Under the pieces are notes generated by a model. The model saw only the letters and a list, made by a program, of their open reading frames with translations, did not search any database and had not been told where the DNA came from. 64,000 bases of DNA from Eleginops maclovinus (taxonomy: Eukaryota > Chordata > Actinopteri > Perciformes > Eleginopidae). The stretch spans positions 18,716,261 through 18,780,260 of the forward strand of contig NC_086360.1 of the NCBI RefSeq assembly GCF_036324505.1. The letters run 5' to 3'. Below, in pieces: positions 24,901 to 38,000 of this stretch. Both the position numbers and the translations under genes were made by a program. Within the stretch, counting starts at the first letter, position 1, and each line of letters opens with the position of its first letter.

Positions 24901-27900
24901 TGGTCCAAGAAATGTTCTCTGGGATGGACTTTGCTGTGTCACAGAAAAGTAAGCCTCTAGTAATCGACCTATAGCTATTAATAGTTATAAAGTAAGCCTG
25001 TCGTGACTTTAACAGAGTTTAAGTTTTAGATACAAGAGTTTATACCTGCGTAGTTCAAGTTGTAACAACCTATTCCACTTACCCTTGAAGCTGCCACAGG
25101 GGGTCCCAGACTGCAGGTTCGAACTTGGGACCTGAACAATGAGGGTTGAGGAGCTGATGGAAAAGCCATCTCCACTCAGACAGATTTTATTGCTTTCCAA
25201 GCCTATGAGGTCATTTTTGAGGAATGTCCCAGAGAGTAAAGTAAAAGTCAGGTCAGAGTACTTGACTTGTTTGTTTTGAGCCTTATACTCTAAACTTTCC
25301 ATTTCTTTTAACATACAAAAAAGCAGCTTGGATTTCTTCAATCTCAGCCTTACTGGAGCTGAGACTCAGTTCTAACCGGCATCGAGCTTGTAAAAGAACA
25401 GAGCTTGTTTCATCACCCACAGTGAATATTAAATTACTGTAGAAAACATAGCTTCAGGGAAGCCTTCATTGCAAAAGTAAAAAAGCAGTTTGAGTAGTAA
25501 AATTCAGTCATAGAGTTGTAGCGGAGCCTTGGCTGAAACAGCTCTGTATCAGGTTTTACAAACTGATCTCACTCAGCCAGTTTTCATGTTTCTTCTGAAT
25601 ATAGCTCATTAACTAATCTATTTAGTCATGAGGCCATTTGGATTACATGTTTTGTTTTTCTAAGTAATGAGTAAAATATAAAACAGTGTTACTCAAGGAT
25701 AGCTGCCCTTGTACCTGTGATCATGAGGTTCTCCTATAAGAAACACAGGCAATTTGCACTGAACTGACTGAATTTGTTATCATTTACAGTTGTGGTGTGA
25801 CAATATATTTGCCAACAGCAAAAAAAGAATGAATATGTTTCTTGATCAGTATCTTATTGTAGCCCTCTGCTAATCTTATTTAGTGGTAAATAGTAAAACC
25901 CTAAAGGAGGAAAATAAGACGTCCTTTGACAGTGTTTACACCAAACCTTGCTGCAAGTTTGTAATATAATCTATAATCATTGAACATATTTAAAAGTGTT
26001 GTTAATGATGGTGAGCCGTCTGAATCAAGCTAAGAAGGCTGTGTTGATAGAATTGTATTTATGAATGGTTGTGTACAATTATTCTTACAGCTTGTGCCTG
26101 ACATGTGGCTGAACCAAGCTCAATGTGCTAATGCTTACGGCTCGTGCTTAATGTTACCTAAACCTTACATTGTGTTTCCCTGAATGATTTGTGCCTAAAC
26201 CTGGACTGCAGCTCATTTGTGATAATTGCTGTTTCCGATGGATGCTGCTGACCCAAGTTTAGGTTTTATCGGTACACAAGAAGAGGGATAAATCAAACAC
26301 AGGTCATGCCAAATTCTCAACTGTTTTTGGGGTGTGATTCATTTCAGCTGCTCCAGTTGCTACTCAATGGTTATACTGGGAACATGTCTTGATGCACATT
26401 TATTGCGTGTTGCTTAAAAAAGAAGGCATAGACATACAGTGAGCTTCTCTGTTTTCAACACATACCGGTACTATAGTGCTTACAACTGGTGTGCTGACCT
26501 TGATATATGATAGTGGATGAAAGGTTCTAGGCACAAGCTATATTAACTCGTTCTTTCAAATATAAAATTCCAACATCATTACCCGAGTGTATTGATTTAT
26601 TATCTACAGCTGACTTTCATTATTATTCTTTTTTTAAGTTGTTCATCTCTGGTCACCAAACATGCCAGTGTGTATCAAAAACAAAGAAAGCAGTTACAGT
26701 TTGTTGCCATGGACTAGGTTTTCGCAAACAAACTTTTATGTCTCATACTAAAGTCGGGGGCATTTTGTTGGCCCTGTCAGTGTTGTAAAATGTGGAGAGG
26801 ACAAGCTAAATATAAGTGTGTATTGGATTTCAAGAAGCATGAAGTGGTCAGTGCTGAGAGCAAAGCCGCAGAGCACGCTGTGGCTCCACTGAGTGTCCCA
26901 GGGCACTGGCTGTGATGGATGGCTGTCAGCCCCTCCAGTACCAGCCCATTTCCTAAGGTCACACCGCTGGAGGTCAACTCTCTCTGGAAGTCAGCCACCA
27001 GCACTTTCAGTTCCAGGAAGCAAAACTCTGATCCAATACATCCTAGACACTCATAAACTTTCAAATGGAGCCAATGCAGAAAATGTGAATGTTGGACAGG
27101 CGATAAAATTATAATTCTGCCAAGACTAACAGGGCTCATAATGTGGGATGGAAACCAAACGTTTTCTGCTTAAAAACAAACCCTACAGCAACTTCTGGCT
27201 CTTAGAAGTGGTAGAACATGCCTTTATAGGACTATTTTACTTTCACAATAAAAGGCTCATTCTTTTCTTGTGAGGTAGTTCTGTGTTTGCAATTATAATG
27301 GGGGAGGTCTTCAGTGATGTCACCCTGCAAAGGTTTCTTCACTGATTTGTCTATGATCTGTGTATTGTCTCACTTCTTATCAAAGGTAGAAAATACGGTC
27401 ACAGCTACAACTGTTTCTGCTCTAGGAGAGTTGTTGGAGATTTATTCGGATTTCTGCTAAATCATTATCAGTTCTTGCTTTTGGAAATAAATACGTCTAA
27501 TGATTAAAAGATGGGTTCCTAAATGTGTCTAAAATGCTAGCTTCGCATAATAGGTCATTCAAAGTCATGCCGACAGTTACTCCATAGCTGCAGGGTGGGA
27601 GTATCAAGATAGTTCAGGGCTGTTTTTGGCTTTCACTTCACCGCTGCGTTGCAAAAGTATTTATGACCATGATATTTCCATCTCATCCCATTCCAGGCCT
27701 GTGAATGAAGGCCTGTGAAGTGTTGCTCCAAGCTAGTTGTGACTTGCTGGTTCTAATGTACAAACGGTATTTTCCTATTAAGGATTATTTCAAAGTTGGG
27801 AAACACTAGGCACGCAAACGTGTGAAGATTGGAGAACAGCTGTCGAAAACACCCAAAACCAACAACTTGAACTTTTAAAAAGTCATTTTACAACTGTGTG

Positions 27901-30900
27901 ATTACAGACAGGGGCTCGAGGGGCATCTGGTTGAAATAGAAACACAAGTGTTGTTTAATGTCCCTGTTTTCAAGGACTTGCTTCCATGTTTTAAAGACAA
28001 GGTCTTACAGACTTTTAAAGCAGCATATAGTAGGCCTATATAAGAATCAGAAATATACATAATATTTACAAAAAGTTAGTGATCCTTCATTCCTTTTTCT
28101 TTTTTAGAAACTACACTTCAAATCATTTTCATTGAATGGAAATGTTATTCAGTAGCAACAATTTCCTTCTAGAGAACATTATTTGATCTTGCAGTGTAGT
28201 TACTTTCCACAGTGGTGTTTTTCTAGATAGCCTAAGGTGCTGTAGCTTTGGCGTGAGAAAGTACTTCTTTACCACCAGTCCTACACAGCATGGGATGTGT
28301 CTGAGAGTAATAACTGGAGCAGCATTGACAATTACCTGTCCAACGGGGCAATAAATCTCAGCAGAGTAATTAGTGAACAACTGTGTGTCTGGAAAATGGA
28401 GACGTTGGCCTCTCTAATGGAGCAGACACCAAATATCCTGAGGGGGCAGAAAACGTGCTTCCTCCTTCAAATGTTAAGCAGGGTGATGAGGGCCAAGTTT
28501 CTGAGTTACTGATGCAGTAGTTATATTATTAGGAGCGTATCATTTATTTAGACCTGCATTGAGGTCTTTTGGGCATGTGGAGACAGCGGAAAGAATCTAT
28601 AAACATATGGTAAGCGTGTTACTTATTTACACATCTATGGGGCATCATTAGCTTTCATTTTCAGGCCAGGTCCAATATTCACTTTCCTTCTAGCTATCCA
28701 CCTCCTAAGGGGATACATCTGGCTCTTTAGGTGCTAAGTGCTCCACTATGTTGTTTGGTGCAGAGCAGGTCAGTAGGCAGTTTCTTCCCGATTGTTGGAT
28801 AGTGATCTGACACTTTGATGTTATCATGTTAATTTCTAGGGGGGAGGAAATGCCAGACAAATATTCGTACAAATGGACAGTAATGTTTTATCCTATTTTC
28901 TTGGTTTTAAGAACTTGTTCTGTTGCTGCTGCTGAATGAGAGCAGTCAGGGCAAAGTAATTATTGATTTAAGTAGCTCAGTAGTTTTTATAGTTCCATGT
29001 AGCATCACGTTTCAGTTTTCAGTGTGCATACTAGTTAGTGAATTATTCAAGCGTACAGCACTTTCCAATATTTGCACTTACCCACTGCTACCACAATACA
29101 ATACTTGTCTCAATGGCCTCCGTGGCAATACAATCTGGATCTGGAGGCATTTTGTTTTTAGGTTGTCTGCTTGTCGGTTCATACCATTCTTGTAAATGTG
29201 ATATCTCAGGAAGACCTGAAGTGAATTTCTTTACATTTGGACAAAACATGTCTCTGGACTCAAGAAGGAACTGATTGCATTTTGGTGGTCAACTGTCAAG
29301 ATCACTGTTTCCAGAAAATGGTATTTGCCATAACCCTAGAATTCATTTATGCTTAAGATTAAAAAGCTACGCATAAATCTAAAAGGATAAGTGATGACAT
29401 TTTGGATAGAACTTACTTTACTGGTTTGGCAAAGGAAAAAAAACATGTGGCCAGATTTTTTGTTTGATGCTTATAAAATACTTTTTATCCATTTGAGCCT
29501 GGAAAGTAATTCTGCTTGGAAAATGTGTGAGAGGAACAAGAAAATCTGGCGTCTGCAGTTGTGCTGTAATGCCTGGGCAGAATCGACCCCAAAACGGTAG
29601 CTTTGAGACTTTGTGTGGAATGCAACCGAAGAACTGTGCGGGCTATTTTCTCTTTCAGCATGAGGTGGTCTTTTTTACTTCTTTCCATCCGTAGCTACAA
29701 AATGTTAGCATTTGATACTAGACCTTTCCCCCTCATGCTGTCCCAGGGAGTTATGGTAGGAAGCGGGGCTTGACTGGCGGTTAGGGAAGCGGGATGGATG
29801 GAACTACTGTGGTAAGCGTTGTGGCGATGAAGTCAGCGTCTGGCCCACATTAAAAGTCAAGCAGGCGAAGGCACTCACACAACAGCTCCACTACCGCCAA
29901 CATGTTTAGAACACATGCAAGTGTTATCCTAGATACTGTCAGGCTGGTGTCTTCCTGCATTTCCTCAAGGCAATTAATATTGGGATGGCGTTGTGGGTGG
30001 TTGACAGAGCATGATTGTCCCATCAACATTTAGTGATGATATCACTGGCTGCAGATTCTGCAGACATGTGCCATATGAAGGCTTATACAGGCCTGTAAAA
30101 GGTAAACACTGGTCCAAAACTCATTGATGTTCTTGGCAAGCTGCTCCCTTACGTGTGCAGGAAATAACGTAAGGCTGGCTGAAAAGAATGATGTCAAAGA
30201 GGATACCACACAGTGAGCTTGTTTTTATTGCTCTGTTGAGAGAGATGATAGCGTTGATTCATTCATTTAAGCAGTATTTCATATTAGTAATGCAAATCTC
30301 TATGAGCTCACGCATACTCTGACACTGCTGACCCTCAAAGAAAGCCTCGACAGAAAACCTTTCTCTTCAAAACTAAGTCAGATGAAATATTGCAACACAG
30401 AAAACAAAGTTATACAATGTTTGCACAATCATCATGAACAGTCTCGCTTTTTAACACACATTAACGTAACTTATCGTTTGTGTGCAATGTCTTCATTATT
30501 TCCATACATTTCTTTTAACTGGCCTGTGTTTTAAAGATTTATATAGGTATATTTGACTGCTGCCATGGTGACGAGTAAATATTACCAGCCCATCCTTTTC
30601 ATCTCACACGTTTTTTTCCAGCAGGGCAAAGGGTAATGATCTGGGTAAGAACGTGCTGCATACATATGTTGATTATCACGTTTACTAGCGGTGCAACCAT
30701 ATGAAGCGTGAAACTTAATATGTCATCTGGAAAATACTTTCGTAAATTTGTTTCCACACTTGAGATCTATGTTGACGAAGTGTGTGATAAAGTTTTACTA
30801 ATGGTTTTTAGAACACGTTGCCAACATCTTTATATTCATGTACAAATCAATTTAGTGTGCACTCTGATTGCATTTGCATCTTTGGCATTAGGCAACCCTT

Positions 30901-33900
30901 ATAGGTGGGGCATGAGACTTTAACACAGCCTGTGTAATAAATACTAAAAGGTCACTTCTGAAGTTGAAACTGATATTTCTAACAATGTGGCAATGAAGAA
31001 AAACACTAATCATGCAAACACAGGTGCACTTACTATGTTGTGCAACACCGTCGGAAGCTTTACCCTTGACCTTGCTCATTGACTCGGTACAGGCCTTCTG
31101 CATCCCACACTTTATTTTTAAAATAATAATTAGTTCTCAGTCACCACATCATTTAAACATCTGACAGACGCAACACACATTTGGTTTCTGACCAAAACGT
31201 AAGTTCAATATTTATGTATGGCTCTTTAACAGCTAAATAATTGACGTTCTTAATGTGTTGTTCAGAGGACATGGTGCTGGACAGGTAATGTGCAGTATGT
31301 TTATCAGAGCCTTTTGCTTTTGAAAGCAGCTCCATACATCTGGATACAATGCTGGTGAGAGCTGTGAGACTCAACAAAAGTGCTAAAGTTCCCATACAAC
31401 TGCTGAAAGGTGCTAAACCCCACTATTCTACCATTAGCTTCACTTTTCATTTTACTCATCACACTAATTCTTCATGTAATAAAGATTTAGAATTGTGTGA
31501 TGCTTTGAAAACGTTGCTGTCAATTAATGCTTGATTTGGCATATACAGTAAAGGGGCAAATTAGATCTCCGGCAGAAACTAGGGCAACCATAACCCAAAT
31601 AATTATTTTGTTTGAAGGTTTAATTTTGAAATAAAAGTTGCACTATGACCGCCATTGCTTATACTTATATACTTATAATGGGCAGCAGTCTTGTGCTCAT
31701 TAGTGAATGGAGCACAGTAAGTCCCCATTTCTCCTGACATCCTGACTGAGTTAAGCAGTAGAGGTGATGTTACTGGTAGCCATATCTCTGTCTTAAGCAT
31801 TCATTTCTACTACTTGTGTTCTATTGAGAAGAGGAAAAGGCCTCTGGTCTGCCTCACAGTTCACCAACATGTGTTACAGGGCATTTGTGAAGCTTTATGA
31901 AACCTTAATGAATGACTTGCTTCCAGTTTGGTGTGCATTCCTGCTGTGTTTCTCAGTCTTGGTTGTTACCATATTTAATTATTTGCAGCTAAAGCTTCGA
32001 TTCCATTTGCATGATCCGTAAAGTTATATTGGTTCTGCTGCTTTAGTTACTGGCCATGGTTCTGATATAAAACGAGGACTTGGCACAGATTGTTTTAATT
32101 AGTTTTACATAAACCAAAGTCAGAAATAATTATGCTTAAGGCTGTTTGTCTAGAATCACAGTTATTTGAAAGAATCTTAGAGATCCTTTCCATGTTTGTC
32201 ACTTACAAGGAAAATATGGATCACATTCATTTAGGGACCAGTTTTTCTGCACATTTTTGGGAAAGTGAGTGAAAACCAAGTAGGCTGAATATTATAAAAA
32301 CTTGCAGTGACAAGTTTTAAAGCCACACGCAGTATATAAACTGTTCTTTCACAATCCCTTGTTATTCATAGGATCCAGGCTAAACTAATGACCATATCAC
32401 AGAAACCTCAAAAATCAAAACAACCACAGGCTACCTCTCCCCCACACACATATACACACACACACAGCACTGAAGCATCAACAAACACACCCCCTCATCT
32501 TTGTTCAGGTCAGCTTTCCCCTGACCCTCTTTATTAGTCATTTCAGGGAAAAGAACAGCGAAGAAAAGGAGAAATCTGAATTGCAGATGCAAACTGTACA
32601 ATCGCTACAGAAATGAATACAGAAATAATTTAATCCTGTATAACTGTGAACAGTTTGTCAGGTAACCACGGGTGTGTTCATAATTACAGTGATGTTAAAA
32701 TTCCCCCCGTGTAGGGATTGATTTTCTCAGTGTTGTCAGTTATTACAAACAGCAGCTCAACATATGACAGTGATGACAGCTAAGAGAGCAACAATGCACC
32801 CCGAGCACTGAGGGCCCCGACAGTTGATCTTACTGTCAGTTTGAACACTTTGAGAACAATCCAAACGCTGCTCCATCTACTGAGCGGCTTAGGTATTACC
32901 TGAGACCCTTTACTACAGATGTTTCCAAAGGGAACACTAGTCAAAGAGTAATACCGATTCCTGGCTGAATATATGTGTTAAATACTATTGATTTAAAGGA
33001 CATTATAATATCAGAAGTCAATCCTCTCAACATTGAGGTTAGGCAGTATTTCTATCTGATTTGTGGGGAAAGAAATGTGTCAACCACATCAGATTTTGCA
33101 TAGATTAAGAACTGAGCTTTTTTACATATTTTTCCAATGCAGACAGTAATTGCATTACTTCTTTTCTAGGAATAATCATTGCAGAGTATGAGAGCAATTA
33201 TTTTAGGTTTACTGAAGGTTTGGGTCATGATCTAAATGCCAGATTGTCATCTGTTCTCAGGGCTAACACGTCATCCCTTACCATTGGGGCCAAATGGATT
33301 TTCCTGAGTAGGTTCTGCGTACGCTACACTTTGGTTGATACATGTTTGGAATAATATAGTTTGTCAGTTGCAATTTGCTGTTTGTAAAATTTTAGTCTAC
33401 AATCTTCAAAGGGATATAACCAAGACTGACTGAAGCTATGGTTTTGTAATAAGAGACAATAACAAGTGTTATCCATTTTATTTCTACAAATATTTGACAC
33501 TCATTTAAAGCAACAGGGAGATATGACTTTATTCTACATGAGTAGCAACTGTTTACTGCAATTGTGGGCATTTGTGTTTTCTTTGGCTAACTCAGATTTG
33601 TACATTGCTGGCACATGTTTGATTACTGAACACCAATTATGTTCAATGTTGAAATGACATCTAAAATGTCATGTACGTGTACCATTTGTATGTATCTAAT
33701 GCCACAACGCAGAAACTAAGTGCATTTCAACTCTGATCAGTATTTAAATGTAAAAAAAATACATTCAGATTAGCACCTTTGAACTATGTCACTTAATTAA
33801 AATGTTATAAAAGAGTACAAAAACACATACGATAAATGAAACAAGTTTGCAAGCTAGATAGCTACAACTACAAGCCACAAGGCACTGTTAAAATGTGCCG

Positions 33901-34134
33901 TTCAAGGTTTGATGCTAGAAAGGGTTTGTGTGGATCTTTAAAAAGCATTGATTAATTTATCTAAAAATAAGAACTTAGTTGGTAATTAAATGTCATTCTT
34001 TTAAAACTCTTAAAAATGCTAAGGCATGAGATGTAGGATTTTATGACATTGCAATAAAACATATGTTTGGGTAATTGTTGAGTTGAGTAGCATTAAAAAA
34101 AGGTATTAAATCTAACTTACCCTAAGTGGTGTGT
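21971..34134. other. Gene-free stretch left of hmcn2
   Basis: About 12 kb with no host exon I can support on either strand. Open frames are short and not recognisable. The stretch at about 26817-27080 (minus) has a protein-like composition but no known homologue in my memory. Stretches near 22980-23250 and 32720-32900 look less decayed than their surroundings and may be regulatory. Short CA and T runs occur near 32448 and 22558. Confidence 0.5.
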
Positions 34135-34140
34135 TTTAAT
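34135..34140 (-). terminator. hmcn2: Possible hmcn2 polyadenylation signal (ATTAAA)
   Basis: ATTAAA on the minus strand, about 535 bases after the stop codon. No canonical AATAAA occurs between it and the stop. AATAAA copies farther down at 33528-33533 and about 33477 are alternatives. This is motif evidence only. Confidence 0.3.
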
Positions 34141-34673
34141 GACATGAAATAAATTAAAATAGGGGAAAGGACTTGTATTGTGGACTGCAAACATATGTGT
34201 GTGCCAGAATACACATTGTAAAGTAAACAGTAAATACAAATTCCTGATGGATACTAAATACTTCAGTGCTTGGTTGACATTACATTTTTTTAACTTGCTG
34301 CATTTTCAGATATTCAAATTTCTCCCCCAGAATTGGGCATCACGTGAATAAATGAACAAAATATTTTGCTCATCCAGCAAGTCAGTTCAAATTTCTTCAA
34401 CAGGGTTCTGCTCTATAAATAATTTAACAGAGCCAAGTGAACACTTAAAAACACAGAATGGTCTTTCCTCTTACAGGACCTTTTCAACTATGACATTTCA
34501 GTCACAGATGGGGGTACACATCTTCATGAGATCCACTTCCTCCTTCTCTTATGTTAGAGCTTCTTGCATGGCCTTATGTGTCCGAGGCACAGGGTTTTGG
34601 GGGAATTGCCTTGTGGGTAAGAGGCTTCCAGAGGCCACAGGGAGGCAGAGTCATCTTTAAAGCAGCACAGTGC

Positions 34674-35052
34674 TCAGTAGGGGTACGTGGAGATGGAGAT
34701 GTAGATGATGAAGATGCTCTGGTAGGTAATGCGTCCTTGCAGGGAGATGGTAGTGGCCTGCACCTTGAGGCGCACTAGACCCGGTCCGTTCAGAGCCCGC
34801 AGTGTGAAGATGATCCCCCTGCCCGCCTCGTCTCTGATGCCAAACACACGGCCCATCGCACCTGTCACTGATTCCTGCTCAAGTACGGTGAAAGATGTAC
34901 GTTCCTGCAGGATGCCTGACTCGGAGAAAGCCGACAGTCGTACGACGTTGTGATTGGCTGGAATACCAGAGGGGAGAGTGAGCAGCTTGTACTGCAGGAG
35001 CAAAGTGGAGCCTCCTGCAGCGCAGTCCAGAGAACAGGGCCTGTAGCACGTC
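34674..35052 (-). other. hmcn2: hmcn2 terminal exon: fibulin-type C-terminal domain
   Basis: 379 coding bases entering in phase 2 and completing Gly in [13 protein letters not shown]. It contains [19 protein letters not shown], the [13 protein letters not shown] strand region and [11 protein letters not shown], and ends YISISTYPY then TGA. This beta-sheet module is shared by fibulins and hemicentins and mediates assembly into matrix. Confidence 0.93.
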
Positions 35053-38000
35053 CTGTGAAGGTCAAGAGGAAAGAGGAAAGTGTCACTAACGCATAAAGAT
35101 AATATAAAACACAACATAAAAAACAGAAGCATTTTATGCAATTTACCCGGGGCTCCTTCCACTCTGGTAGGATGCAGGGCAGGGTGTATCCAGGCACTGG
35201 TATCCTCCTCGGGTGTTGAAACACATCTGATTCTGTCCACACTGGATGCCTTGTTCTGCACATTCATCGATGTCTAGAAGTAGAGAAAGGGATAAGCTGT
35301 GATCATTTGTATCTTAAATGGACTATTATATAGCGCTTTAAACACAGATCACAGAGGCTGTGAACAAGGTGCCACCTGCTGCTCATCAAGAGCAATAAAC
35401 ATTCACACTCACAAGCTCTTGGCAATGCCATCGGGAGCAATTTGGGGTTCAGTATTTTGGTCAAGGACACTTTGATTTGTTGACCGACCGCAGAGGCCTG
35501 GGGATCAAACCATTTACTTTTCAAGTGGTGGACATCCTACCTTCTGAGCTACCCCTAAAGGTAGCAAGAAGCTTACAGTTAAATAAAACTCTTACCTTTA
35601 CAGCTCTTGCCATTGGGTAAGAGCTGGTAACCAGAAGGACACAGGCACTGGAAGCTGCCAATGGTGTTTCGGCACTCGTGTTGACATGGCTTTCTGAGCA
35701 GACACTCATCTACATCTGTACAGAGAATAATTAAGTGTGACAATCAAGAAGTTGACATACTTTATTTGAAAGTGTGTTTTTGAATGCTACATTCACACTC
35801 ACCAACACATGTGCCATCCCTGTTGCTGTAGCCCACAGGACAGCTCTGCCTGGTGATGCGAGACACTCCGTGGGTACGGGACAGGATCGGCCTGCCGAGA
35901 GACGACACCAGCTGTGGGCGGAGCCTTGCCCTGACTCTGGTGCCGTTGGTGAAGGTCGTCCCCCTCTCCAGCCCCGCACAGGAGCGCCCGTCTCCAAGCA
36001 GCACAGTACCGAGAGGACACTGGCACCTGAAGCTGCCAGGCACATTACGGCACTGGAAGGCACAGGGGTTTGGTGTCTGCTGGCACTCATCAACGTCTGA
36101 AAGGTAGAACAAGGCTCGAATTATTCATTTGTGTGAGTCAATGCTGAGTTGTGTAATAAAACAGACACAGCAGATGTCATACCTAGACATGGCATGCCTA
36201 CTCCCTGGGATCGGTAACCTCTGGGACACACACAACCATAACCTCCGATTGTGTTCTGACAGACCTGAGTGTAGCGACACATGTGACTTCCATCCTGGCA
36301 CTCGTCGACATCTGAAAAACATGCAATAAATCAGCATGACATTTGCACATCCTTTCATCATTCTGAAATGTAGAGTATTTAAATGTATCCCATGATTAGA
36401 TGACTGGCAGCCACTGTCTTGTACCACTGATTAGTTTCTTAAAAAGGTTATCACAGCCATAAACTTTATATCTATATCCTGTTATAAAGAGGATCTTTGT
36501 GTCTTTAGTCAAAGGCTTTTTACCAATCAACAGACTTAAGAGACTAAAAATGCTTAGCTTTCTTCATTAAGGACAAGCGGCCACCTCTTGTTGTGTTAGA
36601 CAACATAAAATGCAGTGTAGAGGTCTGCAGAATTTTTCAATACTCTATCACCAGACATTATGTTGACTTCCATTGATTGTACTTTTGCAAACAAGATCCC
36701 ATTATTTGACCCGCTGTCTCATGTTCATACTCCAAATTCATCACAGGTATTTTTCTCTATGAGCTCAGAGCACAAATGAGATGATGCTCTGTCACTGAAC
36801 TGAGGAAAACATGCTACATTTAGAAAGATCAAATATCAAATATAATTGCCACTGACCCACACAGGCTCCATTCTCTGATTTGGTCATGCCAGCTGGGCAG
36901 CTGTCGAAACACTGGTATCCTCCCTCTGTGTTACGGCACTCCTTGTTACCCGGACAAACAGTCCTCATGCACTCATTGATGTCTGTGAAAAAGCAACCAT
37001 TACAACACATCCGTTAGACATCATATTAAAACCTGATTTATTTGATATAAGTAAGGCTCTCACAATATCAGATTTCTATTACTCAACTCTCAAGCACAAA
37101 GGGATTCATGTTTCATTGCAATAACTGGAGAACATGGGGAAATAGAATGTTAATAATGCCAAATGCCATTTTAAACTTTGATGATTTTTGATGTGTTTTG
37201 TTTCTTTGCAAGGAAATTAATTACAATTAGAAAACACCACTTTAGGTTGAAGTCGGTACAAACCATGAAATAAATGTATTTACTACATCATCACTTATGC
37301 ACCATTAAAACCATATCAATTTTTTGTCTGTCCATAGCGGTCAACCCAACACCCAGTACTTTACACTTCTTAAGTTCCATGACTTCCTAAGCTGTCGATA
37401 ACCCGGGGACCCTGAGTTAAAACCACTGACCGATGCAGCGATGTCCTGACAGCTGGTATCCTTGGTGACAGATGCAGCGGAAGGAGCCCAGAGTGTTGAG
37501 ACACTGATGTTGGCACGGGGAGAGGGAAGACTCCTGGCACTCATCCAAATCTGAAACACACAATCGACACATCTGGCTTTATACATCTAATGCCCACACC
37601 AGTATAATATATGTGAAAACTGTATGGGAAGCGGTGAGAGTTGTCGTAATGAATTATCGCAGGAACGACTATAAGTGATTAAACAAAGAAAGGAAACACG
37701 CACAACTACAGTAGAGGATAAGTTGTTCTGAAATGTTGTGCAGACAGTGATTAGCAGTGACTTGCCTTCACAGCTGGTTCCTGTGATGCTGGGCTTAAAT
37801 CCTGGTCCGCACTTGGCCTGGCAGCGATATGTGCCCACTGTGTTGACACACTGCTGGTTGTAGTGGCACATGTGTGAGCCCTGGGAACACTCATCAATAT
37901 CTGGTATAAAGCGAAACACAAGTAAGTGCTGAGGGGAACATGAATAAGATCATTTTTAATTAGCTTAACTAGGACATTACCAATTTATATCTGGTAATTA

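Noticed and set aside
25090..25140. GGTTCGAACTTGG, resembling a tRNA B-box.
   Set aside because: No A-box at the right distance and no cloverleaf that I could fold, so it is neither a tRNA gene nor a clear SINE.
1175..34134. Exons of ralgps1, which hosts ANGPTL2 in mammals.
   Set aside because: I looked for RasGEF and PH domain signatures on the plus strand and saw none. The host gene may lie to the left or be absent here.
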